Below are positions 51,409-60,374 of a stretch of 64,000 nucleotides of DNA, piece after piece. A model generated the notes under the pieces. It saw only the letters and a list, made by a program, of their open reading frames with translations, had not been told where the DNA came from and did not search any database. How positions within the stretch are numbered: the first letter of the stretch is position 1; every line of letters starts with the position of its first letter. Position numbers and translations under genes: made by a program. Source of the DNA: Candidatus Methanomethylophilaceae archaeon (GTDB taxonomy: Archaea > Thermoplasmatota > Thermoplasmata > Methanomassiliicoccales > Methanomethylophilaceae); the NCBI GenBank assembly GCA_017519045.1, contig JAFWTC010000016.1, positions 28,440 through 92,439 of the forward strand, given 5' to 3'.

Positions 51409-54400
51409 AGGACGAGTGCTACTCCATCGCGGAGAAGGCGCGCTCCATGGGGTTCGACCCGGAGACGACCGTCGAGATACCCCAGGCGTCCGACCTGGCC
51501 TCGCGCGTGGAGAAGCTTCTGGACGAATACCACGTCGAAGGCGTCGCCGAGGACATCAGGGCGCTCACCGAAGAGTACGGGAACCGCGAGCTCGTGGCGC
51601 TGATGGTCGCCAAGAAGATGGCTAAGAGGCCGGCGGCCAGCCTCGAGGAGGCCCTGGACAGGGCGACCAGAGTCGGTCTCGCCGTCCTCACCGAGGGAAT
51701 CCTCGTCGCTCCCCTGGAAGGGATAGCGTGCACGAGGATACGCAAGAACGCGGACGGCAGCGACTACGTGGACCTGGTCTTCGCCGGGCCCATACGCGCG
51801 GCGGGAGGGACCGGCCAGGCCATGAGCGTCCTCATCGCAGACGTGGTCAGGACCGAGCTCGGGATCGGGAAGTACATACCCACCGAGCAGGAGATCGGAA
51901 GGTTCGACGAGGAGATACCGCTGTACAAGCAGAACCAGCACCTCCAGTACACCCCGACCAGCGAGGAGATAGACCTGATTGTCAGGAACTGCCCCGTGTG
52001 CGTGGACGGCGAAGGCACCGAGAAGGTTGAGATCTCCGGATTCAGGGACCTCCCCCGCATAGACACCAACCAGGTCAGGGGAGGGGCGTGCCTGGTCATA
52101 GCCGAGGGGATGTGCCAGAAGGCGGCCAAGCTCAAGAAGCACGTGGACAAGATCGGGCTGCCGGGATGGGAGTTCATAGGAAAGTTCCTGGACGCCCACA
52201 AGACCGTGGACAAGAAGGACGAGGAGGGCCCCAAGAAGGTCCAGCCTCTGGAGAAATACCTCAAGGACATAGTCGCCGGACGCCCCATATTCGGCCACCC
52301 GTGCCGCGTCGGGGGCTTCAGGCTCAGATACGGGAGGGCGAGGACCTCCGGGCTCGCGTCGCTGGCCTACAACACCGGGAGCATGTACGCGATGGACGAG
52401 TTCATGGCCCTCGGCACCCAGGTGAAGATAGAGAGGCCCGGGAAGGCGTGCGTGGTCACGCCCTGCGACAGGCTCGAGGGGCCTACCCTCCTGCTCAAGA
52501 ACGGGGACCTGGTCTACTGCCACACCAGGGAGGACGTCCTGGAGGTCAGGGACAGGATTTCAGAGATAGTCGACAACGGGGAGATACTGGTCCCGTTCGG
52601 GGAGTTCTGCGAGAACAACCACGTGCTGGTCCCCTGCGGATACCCAATAGAGTGGCACAAGCTGGAGCTGCGCGAGAAGGGCGACCTTCCCGACGACTGG
52701 GAGGACCCCACCTACGAGCGCGCGAAGGAGATGAGCCGCGACCTCGGGGTGCCGCTGCATCCGAAGTTCAACCTGTTCTGGTCGGACTGGCCGCTGGACA
52801 GGATCAAGGCGCTCAGGGAGTACGTGCTGGAGAAGGGGTCGTTCGAGGACGGGATCCTGTCGATGCCAAACGCCGCGGAGCCCAAGCGCATGCTCGAGGA
52901 CCTGTGCGCCCTCCACACCCTCCGCTCCGGCGTCATCCACGTGGACGCGTAGTACTCGGAGCCCATGCTGGACTGCCTGGGGATCAGGCACGAAGGGAAC
53001 GCGCTATCCCCCGGGCCGGAGCTCGAGGGCGAGGACACGCTCCAGGCGATAAGCAAGGCCGCGGGATACGAGGTCCGCGCCAGGGCGATGACCAGGATCG
53101 GAACCCGCATGGCCCGTCCTGAGAAGGCCAAGGAGAGGGACATGACGCCCAAGGTCTTCTCGCTGTTCCCCGTGGGCAAGGACGCGGAGGCCGGGAGGGA
53201 GTTCGTCTCCGCCATCGCCGCCGCGAAGAGCTCCCCCGGATCCAAGAACGGAAGGGCCGTGATCCGCACCGAGGTCGCCAACAGGGTATGCCCGGACTGC
53301 CAGGTGAAGACCTTCCGCAACTGGTGCAGGGAATGCGGGAAGCATACCGTCTACGTCCCTGTGGCCAACAGCTTCGGCGGAAAGGGGCCGGCGGAGATGG
53401 ACATAGACCTGGAGGCCGAGTTCAAGGCCGCCTGCGAGCAGATCGGGGAGAGGCCGCCTGCGGAGCTCAAGAGCCTCGACGTGCTCATATCCAGGACCAA
53501 GACCACGGAGGCCGTTGAGAAGGGGATACTCAGGCGCAAGAACAACGTGTCGACGTTCAAGGACGGGACCATCCGCTTCGACATGACCGACATCCCGATC
53601 ACCCACTTCAGGCCGAGGGAGATAGGCCTCTCCATCGAGAAGGCCCTGGAGCTCGGCTACACCCACGACTGGATCGGGGACCCCCTCACGGACCCGGAGC
53701 AGCTGTGCGAGCTGAAGGTCCAGGACATCATCCCGTCCGTGGACTGCGGGACCTATCTCGTCAAGGTGGCGCGCTTCGTCGACGACGAGCTCGAGAAGCT
53801 CTACCGCCTGCCCCGCTTCTACAACGCGGAGGCCAAGGAGGACCTGATAGGGCAGGTGACGTTCGGCCTGGCGCCCCACACCTCCGGATGCATCCTCTGC
53901 CGCATAATCGGATACGCCAACCTCAGGGGATGCTACGGCCACCCGTTCTTCCACGCCGCCAAGAGGAGGAACTGCGACGGGGACGAGGACTGCGTCATCC
54001 TGGCCATGGACGGCCTCCTGAACTTCTCCAGGACGTTCCTCCCGGACAGGCGCGGAGGGCTCATGGACGCCCCCCTGGTCCTCACCACGAAGCTCGACCC
54101 CAACGAGATCGACAAGGAGGCCCACAACGTCGACTGCCTCAGGGAGTACCCTCTGGACCTCTATCGCGCGGCGATGGAGATGAGGGACCCCAAGGAGATC
54201 GAGAAGAAGATGGACCTCATAGCCGGAAGGATCGGCACCCCGGACCAGTACGAGCACCTAGGATTCACCCACGACACCGCGGACATATCCTACGGCCCCA
54301 AGTACTCCGCCTACACGACGCTGGAGACCATGATGGACAAGATGGACGCCCAGCTGTCCCTCGGGAAGAAGATCCGCGCCGTGGACGAGATAGACGTCGC

Positions 54401-54725
54401 CAGGAGGGTGCTGAACAAGCACTTCCTCCCGGACATGATAGGGAACCTCAGGTCGTTCTCCACCCAGACGGTCAGATGCACCAGATGCGGCGAGAAGTAC
54501 CGCAGGATACCCCTCAAGGGGAAATGCACCGCATGCGGGAACGACCTCACCCTGACCGTCCACGAGGCTAGCGTGAAGAAGTACCTGGAGGTGTCGAAGA
54601 CCATAGGCGAGAAGTACGGCCTGGACACCTACACCCGCGAGAGGATAGACATCCTCGAGATGAGCATGGACTCGGTGTTCAACAACGACAAGGTCAAGAA
54701 GTGCAAGCTGTCTGACTTCTTCTGA
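51345..54725 (+). CDS. polC: DNA polymerase D large subunit (DP2) with in-frame TAG
   Basis: The frame encodes 1,126 residues, the usual DP2 length, if TAG at 52950 (codon 536) is read through. The N-terminal part has DYVDLVFAGPIRAAGGTGQAMSV; the catalytic core has NCDGDEDCV, whose aspartates bind the catalytic metals; zinc sites are CPDCQVK/CRECG and CTRCGEK/CTACGN near the C-terminus; the last residues KKCKLSDFF resemble a PCNA-binding tail. Neither half alone could be a working polymerase. PolD is the replicative polymerase of euryarchaea with the small DP1 subunit, which is not in this window. ATG 51345 is the upstream choice; 51375 is possible. Confidence 0.93.
52950..52952 (+). other. 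In-frame TAG, codon 536 of polC
   Basis: The context is GVIHVDA-TAG-YSEPMLDCLG. The frame, codon use and DP2 homology continue without a gap on both sides. Confidence 0.85.
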
Positions 54726-54726
54726 G

Positions 54727-55059
54727 TCAGGACGACATGAGGCCGCGGACGCTGGAGATCAGGTCGGCGACCTCCCTGCCCTTGTCGGTGAGGGATATCA
54801 TCTTCCTGAAGGGGCGGACGTTCTCCTCCTCGACCTCCACCAGGCCGGCCGCGAGGAGGTCGTCCACGCGGGTCTGCACCGACCCGGCCCCCGACGTCAG
54901 GGACTCGACCAGCTCCGTCTTGTTCATAACCCCCCTGTCGCGCAAGACCAGGAGAACCTTCATCGCGTGCCTCCTCTCGAGGACGTCCAGCTCCGTATAG
55001 GGGATCACCACCCTGCGGCGTATGCTGCCAGTCCTGTAGAAGCCGCCTCTCGAATCCAT
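54727..55059 (-). CDS. Winged-helix transcriptional regulator
   Basis: The 110-residue protein has an HTH core (AMKVLLVLRDRGVMNKTELVESLTSGAGSVQTRVDDLLAAGLVEVEEE) followed by a wing (PFRKMISLTDKGREVA), the pattern of archaeal ArsR/PadR-like one-domain regulators. It is convergent with polC (one base between stops). I chose MDSRGGFYRTGS at 55059: a TATA-like GCTTTATACC at 55081-55090 predicts transcription start exactly there. The frame extends to ATG 55092. The regulated gene is unknown. Confidence 0.8.
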   Translation of the reverse strand: MDSRGGFYRTGSIRRRVVIPYTELDVLERRHAMKVLLVLRDRGVMNKTELVESLTSGAGSVQTRVDDLLAAGLVEVEEENVRPFRKMISLTDKGREVADLISSVRGLMSS

Positions 55060-55200
55060 GGCGGACCCGACTTTATTATCGGTATAAAGCACTAATGAGT
55101 TTTGGATAAAACTATTTCCGAATTACGGATAATAATTCCAAATAAAGTGGAATGTTGTATCGTACAATCATCCAACGCGAATAGTCTGGCCAAGAAAAGG

Positions 55201-55224
55201 ATCCGGCCCCCGAAGGGACCGGAT
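55201..55224 (-). terminator. Terminator after rpoD
   Basis: ATCCGG (55201-55206) pairs with CCGGAT (55219-55224), with inner CCC/GGG pairs, ten bases after the rpoD stop on the minus strand, followed by a CTTTTCTTG tract. Confidence 0.6.
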
Positions 55225-55233
55225 GGATAGGTT

Positions 55234-56157
55234 TCAGATGTCCTCGGGTTCCGGCTCGGGCTCAGGCTCCTCGATGACGGGGGGCTTGGGCTCCAGCTCG
55301 GACTCGGGACCGATGTTCTCGATCTGCTCGGCGAACTCCTTGGCCTCCTCCCTGAGGACCTTTAGGGCCTCGTCCAGCGCCTGCTGGGCGGTGTAGGAGC
55401 CGTCGGTCTCGAACTTGAAGAGGAACGTGGTGTCGTCTCCGGTGACGGTGACGCCGCCGTCCTTGACGTGCTCGGTGCACGCCCTGCATAGGCTGCATCC
55501 CATCTCGTCGACGACCACGAGCCTGCCGTCCTTGACATCGAAGACCTTCTTGGGACAGACGTCGCGGCACTCGAGGACGTCGTCCCTGGAGGCCGCCGCA
55601 GGGTCCACACGGACAACGGGCATGTACTTGTACCCGACCCCGTTGCAGACCTGCCACTTGACGTGCCTCTTGGCCGTCCCCATGACGGCGGTCGCGGAGA
55701 TGTTGACGCCCTGGTCGTTTATGAGCTCGACTATGGGTATGAACTCGTCCTTGACCTTGAACTTCTCCCTGAGCTCGGGGCTCACCATGGGGAGAAGGTC
55801 TCCCGAGTACACGGTGCAGGGGCCGGACTTGTTCAGGAAGTACTCTATGGTGCAGTTGGGACATCCCGCCCCGCCGCAGGTGCATTCCTCCTGCGGGACG
55901 AAGAGGTCGAGGTCGGTGGGCACAGGGATCATTCCGAGCCTATGGGCTATGATCTCGTCGAACAGGGGCGTGGAGCTCTCGCACTCCCTGCCGTTATCGT
56001 CGGTCAGCGGACCCAGGTAGAAATCCACCTTATGGATCGCCATCTTCGGAAGATCCGACAGGAGAGTCCTCCTGAGGGCGTTCGCCATGGCCGGAGAGGA
56101 GTTCCTGAGTATGAACTTGGCCTTCCTCTCGGCCATTTCGATTATCTCTATGTCCAT
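55234..56157 (-). CDS. rpoD: RNA polymerase subunit D (Rpo3)
   Basis: The 307-residue subunit has the alpha-like dimerisation domain (KFILRNSSPAMANALRRTLLSDLP; FDEIIAHRLGMIPVPTDL), a CTCGGAGCPNC zinc-like insertion, and a ferredoxin-like insert. The insert keeps CSLCRAC and one CP cysteine (CRDVCP), enough for one 4Fe-4S cluster but not two. The C-terminus is acidic and proline-rich (EEPEPEPEPED). It nucleates RNA polymerase assembly with subunit L. It is the last gene of the S13-S4-S11-RpoD operon. Confidence 0.96.
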   Translation of the reverse strand: MDIEIIEMAERKAKFILRNSSPAMANALRRTLLSDLPKMAIHKVDFYLGPLTDDNGRECESSTPLFDEIIAHRLGMIPVPTDLDLFVPQEECTCGGAGCPNCTIEYFLNKSGPCTVYSGDLLPMVSPELREKFKVKDEFIPIVELINDQGVNISATAVMGTAKRHVKWQVCNGVGYKYMPVVRVDPAAASRDDVLECRDVCPKKVFDVKDGRLVVVDEMGCSLCRACTEHVKDGGVTVTGDDTTFLFKFETDGSYTAQQALDEALKVLREEAKEFAEQIENIGPESELEPKPPVIEEPEPEPEPEDI

Positions 56158-56169
56158 GAGGATGCCTCC

Positions 56170-56556
56170 TCAGACCCTGCGTCCCCTGCGTCCGCCCTTC
56201 TTCTTGGTACCGTCGTGCGGTATGGGAGTGACGTCCTCGATGCGGCCGATCTTGAGTCCGGCCCTGGTGAGGGCACGGATGGCGGCCTGGGCCCCGGGAC
56301 CGGGGGAGACGGACTTGTTTCCTCCGGGGGCGCGCACCCTGACGTGGATTCCGACGAACTCCCTCTCCTTGGCGACCTCGGCGACCTTCTCGGCCGCTTT
56401 CTGAGCCGCGTACGGGGAGGACTCGTCCTTGGCCTGCTTGACGACCATTCCGCCGGTGGCCTTGGTGATGGTTTCGGCGCCGGTGATGTCGGTCAGGGTG
56501 ATCATGACGTTGTTGTAGCTGGCGTAGATGTTGGCGATTCCCCACTTTGCTGTCAT
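56170..56556 (-). CDS. rps11: Ribosomal protein uS11
   Basis: The 128-residue protein matches uS11: [21 protein letters not shown] at the start, the [17 protein letters not shown] platform segment and the basic C-terminus [15 protein letters not shown]. It binds 16S rRNA in the 30S platform. Its ATG overlaps the stop of rps4 by one base (TGATG), so translation is coupled. Confidence 0.97.
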   Translation of the reverse strand: MTAKWGIANIYASYNNVMITLTDITGAETITKATGGMVVKQAKDESSPYAAQKAAEKVAEVAKEREFVGIHVRVRAPGGNKSVSPGPGAQAAIRALTRAGLKIGRIEDVTPIPHDGTKKKGGRRGRRV

Positions 56557-57203
56557 CAGTTAACACCGTCCTCGGCAGTGATTCCCGCTTCCTCTGCATC
56601 CGCCCTGGCGGCCGCCGCGTCTGCTGCGGCCTTGTCGGCCTCGGCCTTGGCCCTCATGGCGGCATTGGCGGCCGCCTGCTCGGAGGACACCCTCATGGGG
56701 TGCATCTCGTCGGTGAAGGGCGATGCGGGGTTGAACTCGATGGTGGACTCCTCGTACCTGGACACGATGTATCCGGGAACGGTGACCTTGTGGCCGTTCA
56801 TGAAGATGTGCCCGTGAGTAACCATCTGCCTGGCCTGCTTCATGGTGCTGGCGAGGCCCTTCTCGTAGACGATGGTCTGGAGACGGCGGGACAGGACGTC
56901 CTCGTTCTTGAGTATGAGGATGTCGTTGAGGGTGGCTCCGACGGAGAGGTATCCGAGGCGGCCGCACTTTGCGAGAAGGGCGTCGGCCTCGATCTTCGCC
57001 TGGGCGTCGTCGAGCCTGAGGCGGGCCTGAAGGTCCCTGGACTGCTTCCTAAGGTTCCTCAGGATGGTCTCGGCCTTCCAGACCTCGGTCTTGTTCTTGA
57101 GTCCGAACGCGCGGACGACCTCGACCTCGGCCTTTATCCTCTCTCCCTGCCAAGGGTGGGAGGGAGTGTCGTACGTCTTCCTTGAGAATTTAGGATCTCC
57201 CAT
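56556..57203 (-). CDS. rps4: Ribosomal protein uS4
   Basis: The 215-residue protein begins [19 protein letters not shown], has the S4 RNA-binding domain ([44 protein letters not shown]), and ends with an alanine- and glutamate-rich tail of about 45 residues, longer than usual. It initiates 30S assembly. It follows rps13 by ten bases. Confidence 0.97.
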   Translation of the reverse strand: MGDPKFSRKTYDTPSHPWQGERIKAEVEVVRAFGLKNKTEVWKAETILRNLRKQSRDLQARLRLDDAQAKIEADALLAKCGRLGYLSVGATLNDILILKNEDVLSRRLQTIVYEKGLASTMKQARQMVTHGHIFMNGHKVTVPGYIVSRYEESTIEFNPASPFTDEMHPMRVSSEQAAANAAMRAKAEADKAAADAAAARADAEEAGITAEDGVN

Positions 57204-57213
57204 TCATACCACC

Positions 57214-57687
57214 TCAGGATTTCCTCTGGACTCCCATGGTGAGTCCGTGCCTGCCGTTCGAACGGGTCCTCTGACCCCTGACCTTGTGGCGTCCCTCGTG
57301 CCTGATTCCGCGGTAGCAGCGGATCATCTTCATCCTGTTGACGTCGTCCTTCTGGATGATGTCGAGGTCGTTTCCGAAAAGATGCATGTCGGCTCCGGAC
57401 TCGTAGTCCATCTGCCTGTTGATGGCCCAGCTGGGGGCGTACTCGACGTAGGACTTGACGAGGGTCTCGATCTCCTTGACCTTCTCGTCGGGAAGGGATC
57501 CCATCCTCACGGTGGGGTCCACGTTGGCCCTCTTCGCGACGATCTGCGCGACCCTCTTTCCCACGCCTTTGATGCTCTGAAGCCCGACGACGGTCCTCTT
57601 CTGACCGTCGATGTCGGAGTTGACGATACGGACGATGAAGTTGAAGTTCTCGTCCTCCGTCTTCTGCTCTTTCTTTCCTTTAGCCAT
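57214..57687 (-). CDS. rps13: Ribosomal protein uS13
   Basis: The 157-residue protein has the uS13 pattern: FIVRIVNSDIDGQKRTVVGLQSIKGVGKRVAQIV and the C-terminal RCYRGIRHEGRHKVRGQRTRSNGR that contacts tRNA and 16S rRNA. It is the first gene of the operon and has a structured leader of about 110 bases. The ATG at 57687 has a GGAGG four to nine bases upstream. Confidence 0.97.
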   Translation of the reverse strand: MAKGKKEQKTEDENFNFIVRIVNSDIDGQKRTVVGLQSIKGVGKRVAQIVAKRANVDPTVRMGSLPDEKVKEIETLVKSYVEYAPSWAINRQMDYESGADMHLFGNDLDIIQKDDVNRMKMIRCYRGIRHEGRHKVRGQRTRSNGRHGLTMGVQRKS

Positions 57688-57706
57688 GTGCTTTCCTCCG
57701 TAAATG

Positions 57707-57832
57707 ATTCCCTGGAAGGGAATGATGCCAAGCCCTCTTCCTTGCGGGAAGGGCTCTCAGTGTTCGTTCCTCCGAAGAAGGACGGGTCCTGAGTTTACGT
57801 GGTTGCGCGGATTACCTTATTATTAATATAAC
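57707..57832 (-). promoter_or_regulatory. Promoter and structured leader of the rps13 operon
   Basis: A TATA-like TTATATTAATAAT lies at about 57820-57832, giving a start near 57800 and an unusually long leader. Two hairpins are visible: ATTCCC/GGGAAT (57707-57723) and AGCCC...GGGCT (57731-57755, with a second inner helix). They may be an autoregulatory protein-binding site. Confidence 0.5.
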
Positions 57833-57845
57833 CTCGCACAGAAGG

Positions 57846-57930
57846 TGCCGGAGGCCGGATTCGAACCGGCGAACTCCTACGAGAATGGATCTTGAGTCCA
57901 TCGCCTTTGACCAGGCTTGGCAACTCCGGC
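57846..57930 (-). tRNA. tRNA-Leu (CAA)
   Basis: The minus strand folds into an 85-base tRNA with acceptor GCCGGAG/CTCCGGC and discriminator A, anticodon stem TGGA/TCCA around loop CTCAAGA (anticodon CAA), a long class II variable arm and the T-arm GGTTCGAATCC. CCA is not encoded and no intron is seen. A TATA-like AGATTTATTACC lies at about 57955-57966, overlapping the map stop. Confidence 0.95.
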
Positions 57931-57965
57931 AGTAATGGCGGGTGAAGAGGTTTGGTAATAAATCT

Positions 57966-58856
57966 TTATGGAAGGGTTGTGACCTCTCCGCGGGCCCCGT
58001 CTATGTAGAACGTGTACTCGTGCTGGGAGACGATCCCTCCCTTGACCTCCACGAGCTCGGCGTAGCTGGAGAGCACCCCATGGCGGACCAGCGCCTTCAC
58101 GTGCTTCTCGGCGTCCGGGAAGTCGCAGCTGCGGGCGCAGAACGGGAACGTCCTGAACTCCTCCTTGACGTACTCCACGAACTCCGCGGCCTTGGGGTCG
58201 GCCACCTTCCTGTCCCTGACGAAGCGGACGATGTTGCCGGGCTTCCCGTTCCTTATCTCCCCCGCGCCGTTAGTGGCGAAGGGCTCCACGGCGACCACCA
58301 TGCCGGACTTCACGGTCTCGCTCGAGCCGTTGTCGTAGCTCGGGACGGAGAGGCCGGCATGGAGGTTGTAAGGCTCGATCTGATGTCCGCACAGGTTCAC
58401 GACGGGCGCGAACCCCATGCGGTTGATGGTCATCTCGACGGCCTTCCCTATCTCGGACAGCGGGATCCCATCGCCTATGAACTCCGCGACGGTGTTCCTG
58501 GCGTTCCTGGAGGCCTCTATGAGGTCCCTGTACGCGTTGGTCCCGACCTCCACGGTCCCGGCGGTGTCGCCGACGTAGCCGTCCAGATGGGCGCCGCAGT
58601 CGACCTTGACGACGTCGCCGAGCTCGAAGACCTTCTTGTCGGTGCAGCTTGGGGTGTAATGGGCGGCGATCTCGTTGATGCTGATGTTGCACGGGAAGGC
58701 CAGGCCGCATCCGTGCTCGCGGATGTACCCCTCGACCTCCTGCGCGACGTCGTACAGCTTGACGCCCTCCTTGACCATGGAGAGCCCGAGCTCCCTTGCA
58801 GCCCCGGCGACCTTCCCCGCGGTGCGGAGCTTCGCCAGCTGGTCCTCTGTCAGCAT
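57966..58856 (-). CDS. map: Methionine aminopeptidase (type II)
   Basis: The 296-residue protein matches archaeal type II MetAP: AFPCNISINEIAAHYTP, the metal ligands in VVKVDCGAHLDGYVGDTAGTV, GHQIEPYNLHAG and VVAVEPFATNGAG, and the type II insertion. It removes the initiator Met from new proteins using two metals. Its ATG overlaps the stop of sua5 by seven bases. Ends in TAA. Confidence 0.97.
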   Translation of the reverse strand: MLTEDQLAKLRTAGKVAGAARELGLSMVKEGVKLYDVAQEVEGYIREHGCGLAFPCNISINEIAAHYTPSCTDKKVFELGDVVKVDCGAHLDGYVGDTAGTVEVGTNAYRDLIEASRNARNTVAEFIGDGIPLSEIGKAVEMTINRMGFAPVVNLCGHQIEPYNLHAGLSVPSYDNGSSETVKSGMVVAVEPFATNGAGEIRNGKPGNIVRFVRDRKVADPKAAEFVEYVKEEFRTFPFCARSCDFPDAEKHVKALVRHGVLSSYAELVEVKGGIVSQHEYTFYIDGARGEVTTLP

Positions 58857-59488
58857 TCAAGCACCTCCATGATCCTGTCCTCGGGGATGGCGCCCTGACG
58901 GACCACCTCGACCTCCTTGTCGGAGAGCCAGACGATGGTGGACGGCTGTCCGAGGACGCACCTTCCGGCGTCTATGTAGGTGTCTATCGAATCGCCGAGG
59001 TCCGCGATGGCCGAGTCCACGTCGACCGAATCCTGATGGGAGTGGATGTTGGCGGAGGTGGCCACTATGGGACCGGTGCGCCTTATGAGCTCGAGGGCGA
59101 ACCTGTTGTCAGGAATGCGGATCCCCACCTTCTGCGACAGGGAGGTGACGATGTCCGGGACGTCTGGCTGCTTCTTGATTATGATGGTCAGGGGGCCGGG
59201 CAGGAACGCCTTCACGAGCTTGTCGGCGTTCTCGTTGAGGACCGCCACGCGCTCCAGCATGGCCTTGTCCGAGACCGCGACGGAGAGAGGCATGTCGAAC
59301 GGCCTCTTCTTCACCACGTACAGGTTCTTGATGGCCGCCTCGTTGTAGATGTCCGCGCCGATTCCGTATACCGTCTCGGTGGGATAGACAATCAGCCTGC
59401 CGGCGGCGATATCCTCAGCGGCCGCGAGAACCGCCTCGTCGAACATCGCTCCGAACCCCTTCGAGAGGTCGCACTTCAAAATCTTCAA
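58850..59488 (-). CDS. sua5: Threonylcarbamoyl-AMP synthase (Sua5/YrdC)
   Basis: The 212-residue protein has the YrdC core: GRLIVYPTETVYGIGAD, KKRPFDMPLSV, the PGPLTII motif and SANIHSHQDSVD. It makes threonylcarbamoyl-AMP from threonine, bicarbonate and ATP for t6A37 in ANN-decoding tRNAs. It lacks the Sua5 C-terminal domain. The start is TTG at 59488, overlapping the mbl stop (TTGA); MKILKCDLSKG is the conserved N-terminus. It lies in the mbl-sua5-map operon. Confidence 0.95.
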   Translation of the reverse strand: MKILKCDLSKGFGAMFDEAVLAAAEDIAAGRLIVYPTETVYGIGADIYNEAAIKNLYVVKKRPFDMPLSVAVSDKAMLERVAVLNENADKLVKAFLPGPLTIIIKKQPDVPDIVTSLSQKVGIRIPDNRFALELIRRTGPIVATSANIHSHQDSVDVDSAIADLGDSIDTYIDAGRCVLGQPSTIVWLSDKEVEVVRQGAIPEDRIMEVLEC

Positions 59489-60135
59489 ATGATCACACCT
59501 CCAAACATGCTCAATCCTTCGGCGAGATAATCGTTTCCGTCATGTTCGACATGTATTCCGTGTCCCGGATACAGTCCTTTTATGTCAAATCTTCTAAGGG
59601 AGTTCAACGAACGCTCCATGTCCGAGCGGGAGCCTCCGGGGAAATCCGTGCGCCCCACGCCTCCCGCGAACAAGGTGTCCCCGGATATGAGCGCGCAGGT
59701 GGCCTCATCGTAAAGACAGATGCTTCCGCGGGTATGCCCAGGCGTGTGGACTACCCTCAGCCTGTGATCCCCCGTGTCTATGACATGTCCGTCGGGGAGG
59801 TCCCCCACATCGCATTTTCCAAGGCGGAAGCCGAACATCCTGTCTAGAATGTATTCAGAATCCCCCTCCCTCAGACGTGCGGCGTCCTCCGGATGCGCAT
59901 ACGCCTTGCATCCGAACTCCCGGACGACCGCGTCCAGGCCGCCCACATGATCCGCATGGCAGTGGGTGAGGACCAGCATGTCCAGATCGGAACCGTTCAG
60001 GGCGGAGCGTATCCTGGATATCAGCCTCGACGGATCCCTTGCCAATCCGGTGTCGACGAGGACGTTCCTGTCGCCTGTGACGAGATAGACGTTGGAATCG
60101 TCCGGATCGGAGATGCCGATGCTGATGATGGCCAT
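59485..60135 (-). CDS. Metallo-beta-lactamase-fold hydrolase
   Basis: The 216-residue protein carries THCHADHVGG (HxHxDH zinc site), HTPGHTRGS, SGDTLF and a late GHG, as in glyoxalase II-like hydrolases. It would cleave a thioester or similar bond in the cytoplasm. A TATA-like ACTATAAAAC (60155-60164) puts the transcript start at the ATG, making it the leaderless first gene of the operon with sua5 and map. The substrate is not evident. Confidence 0.9.
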   Translation of the reverse strand: MAIISIGISDPDDSNVYLVTGDRNVLVDTGLARDPSRLISRIRSALNGSDLDMLVLTHCHADHVGGLDAVVREFGCKAYAHPEDAARLREGDSEYILDRMFGFRLGKCDVGDLPDGHVIDTGDHRLRVVHTPGHTRGSICLYDEATCALISGDTLFAGGVGRTDFPGGSRSDMERSLNSLRRFDIKGLYPGHGIHVEHDGNDYLAEGLSMFGGVII

Positions 60136-60154
60136 GCGCCGACGAATTAGTGGT

Positions 60155-60164
60155 ACTATAAAAC
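60155..60164 (-). promoter_or_regulatory. Promoter of the mbl-sua5-map operon
   Basis: The minus strand reads GTTTTATAGT centred about 25 bases before the ATG at 60135. Confidence 0.55.
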
Positions 60165-60339
60165 AGATTCTCCGCAGTCATCTGAATAGATTCCGAGCTT
60201 ATGGAAGATATCTGGAATCGGCGATCGTATTGCCTTTTGATGGCGGCCGACCAACGGACGATCTTGGGCATTACATGACTTCAATCATTGACAATAAAAT
60301 AGGATGTCATTACCAGAAGACTTAAATCGCCATTGCTCG

Positions 60340-60366
60340 TTGGATTATATTGGATATAAAATCCAA
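60340..60366 (+). promoter_or_regulatory. Inverted repeat over the promoter of the second importer operon
   Basis: TTGGATT (60340-60346) and AATCCAA (60360-60366) are perfect complements flanking the TATA-like ATATTGGATATAA segment. A protein bound here would cover the promoter of the importer genes. The same 7-mer occurs once before the other importer operon. Confidence 0.5.
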
Positions 60367-60374
60367 GTGATATT

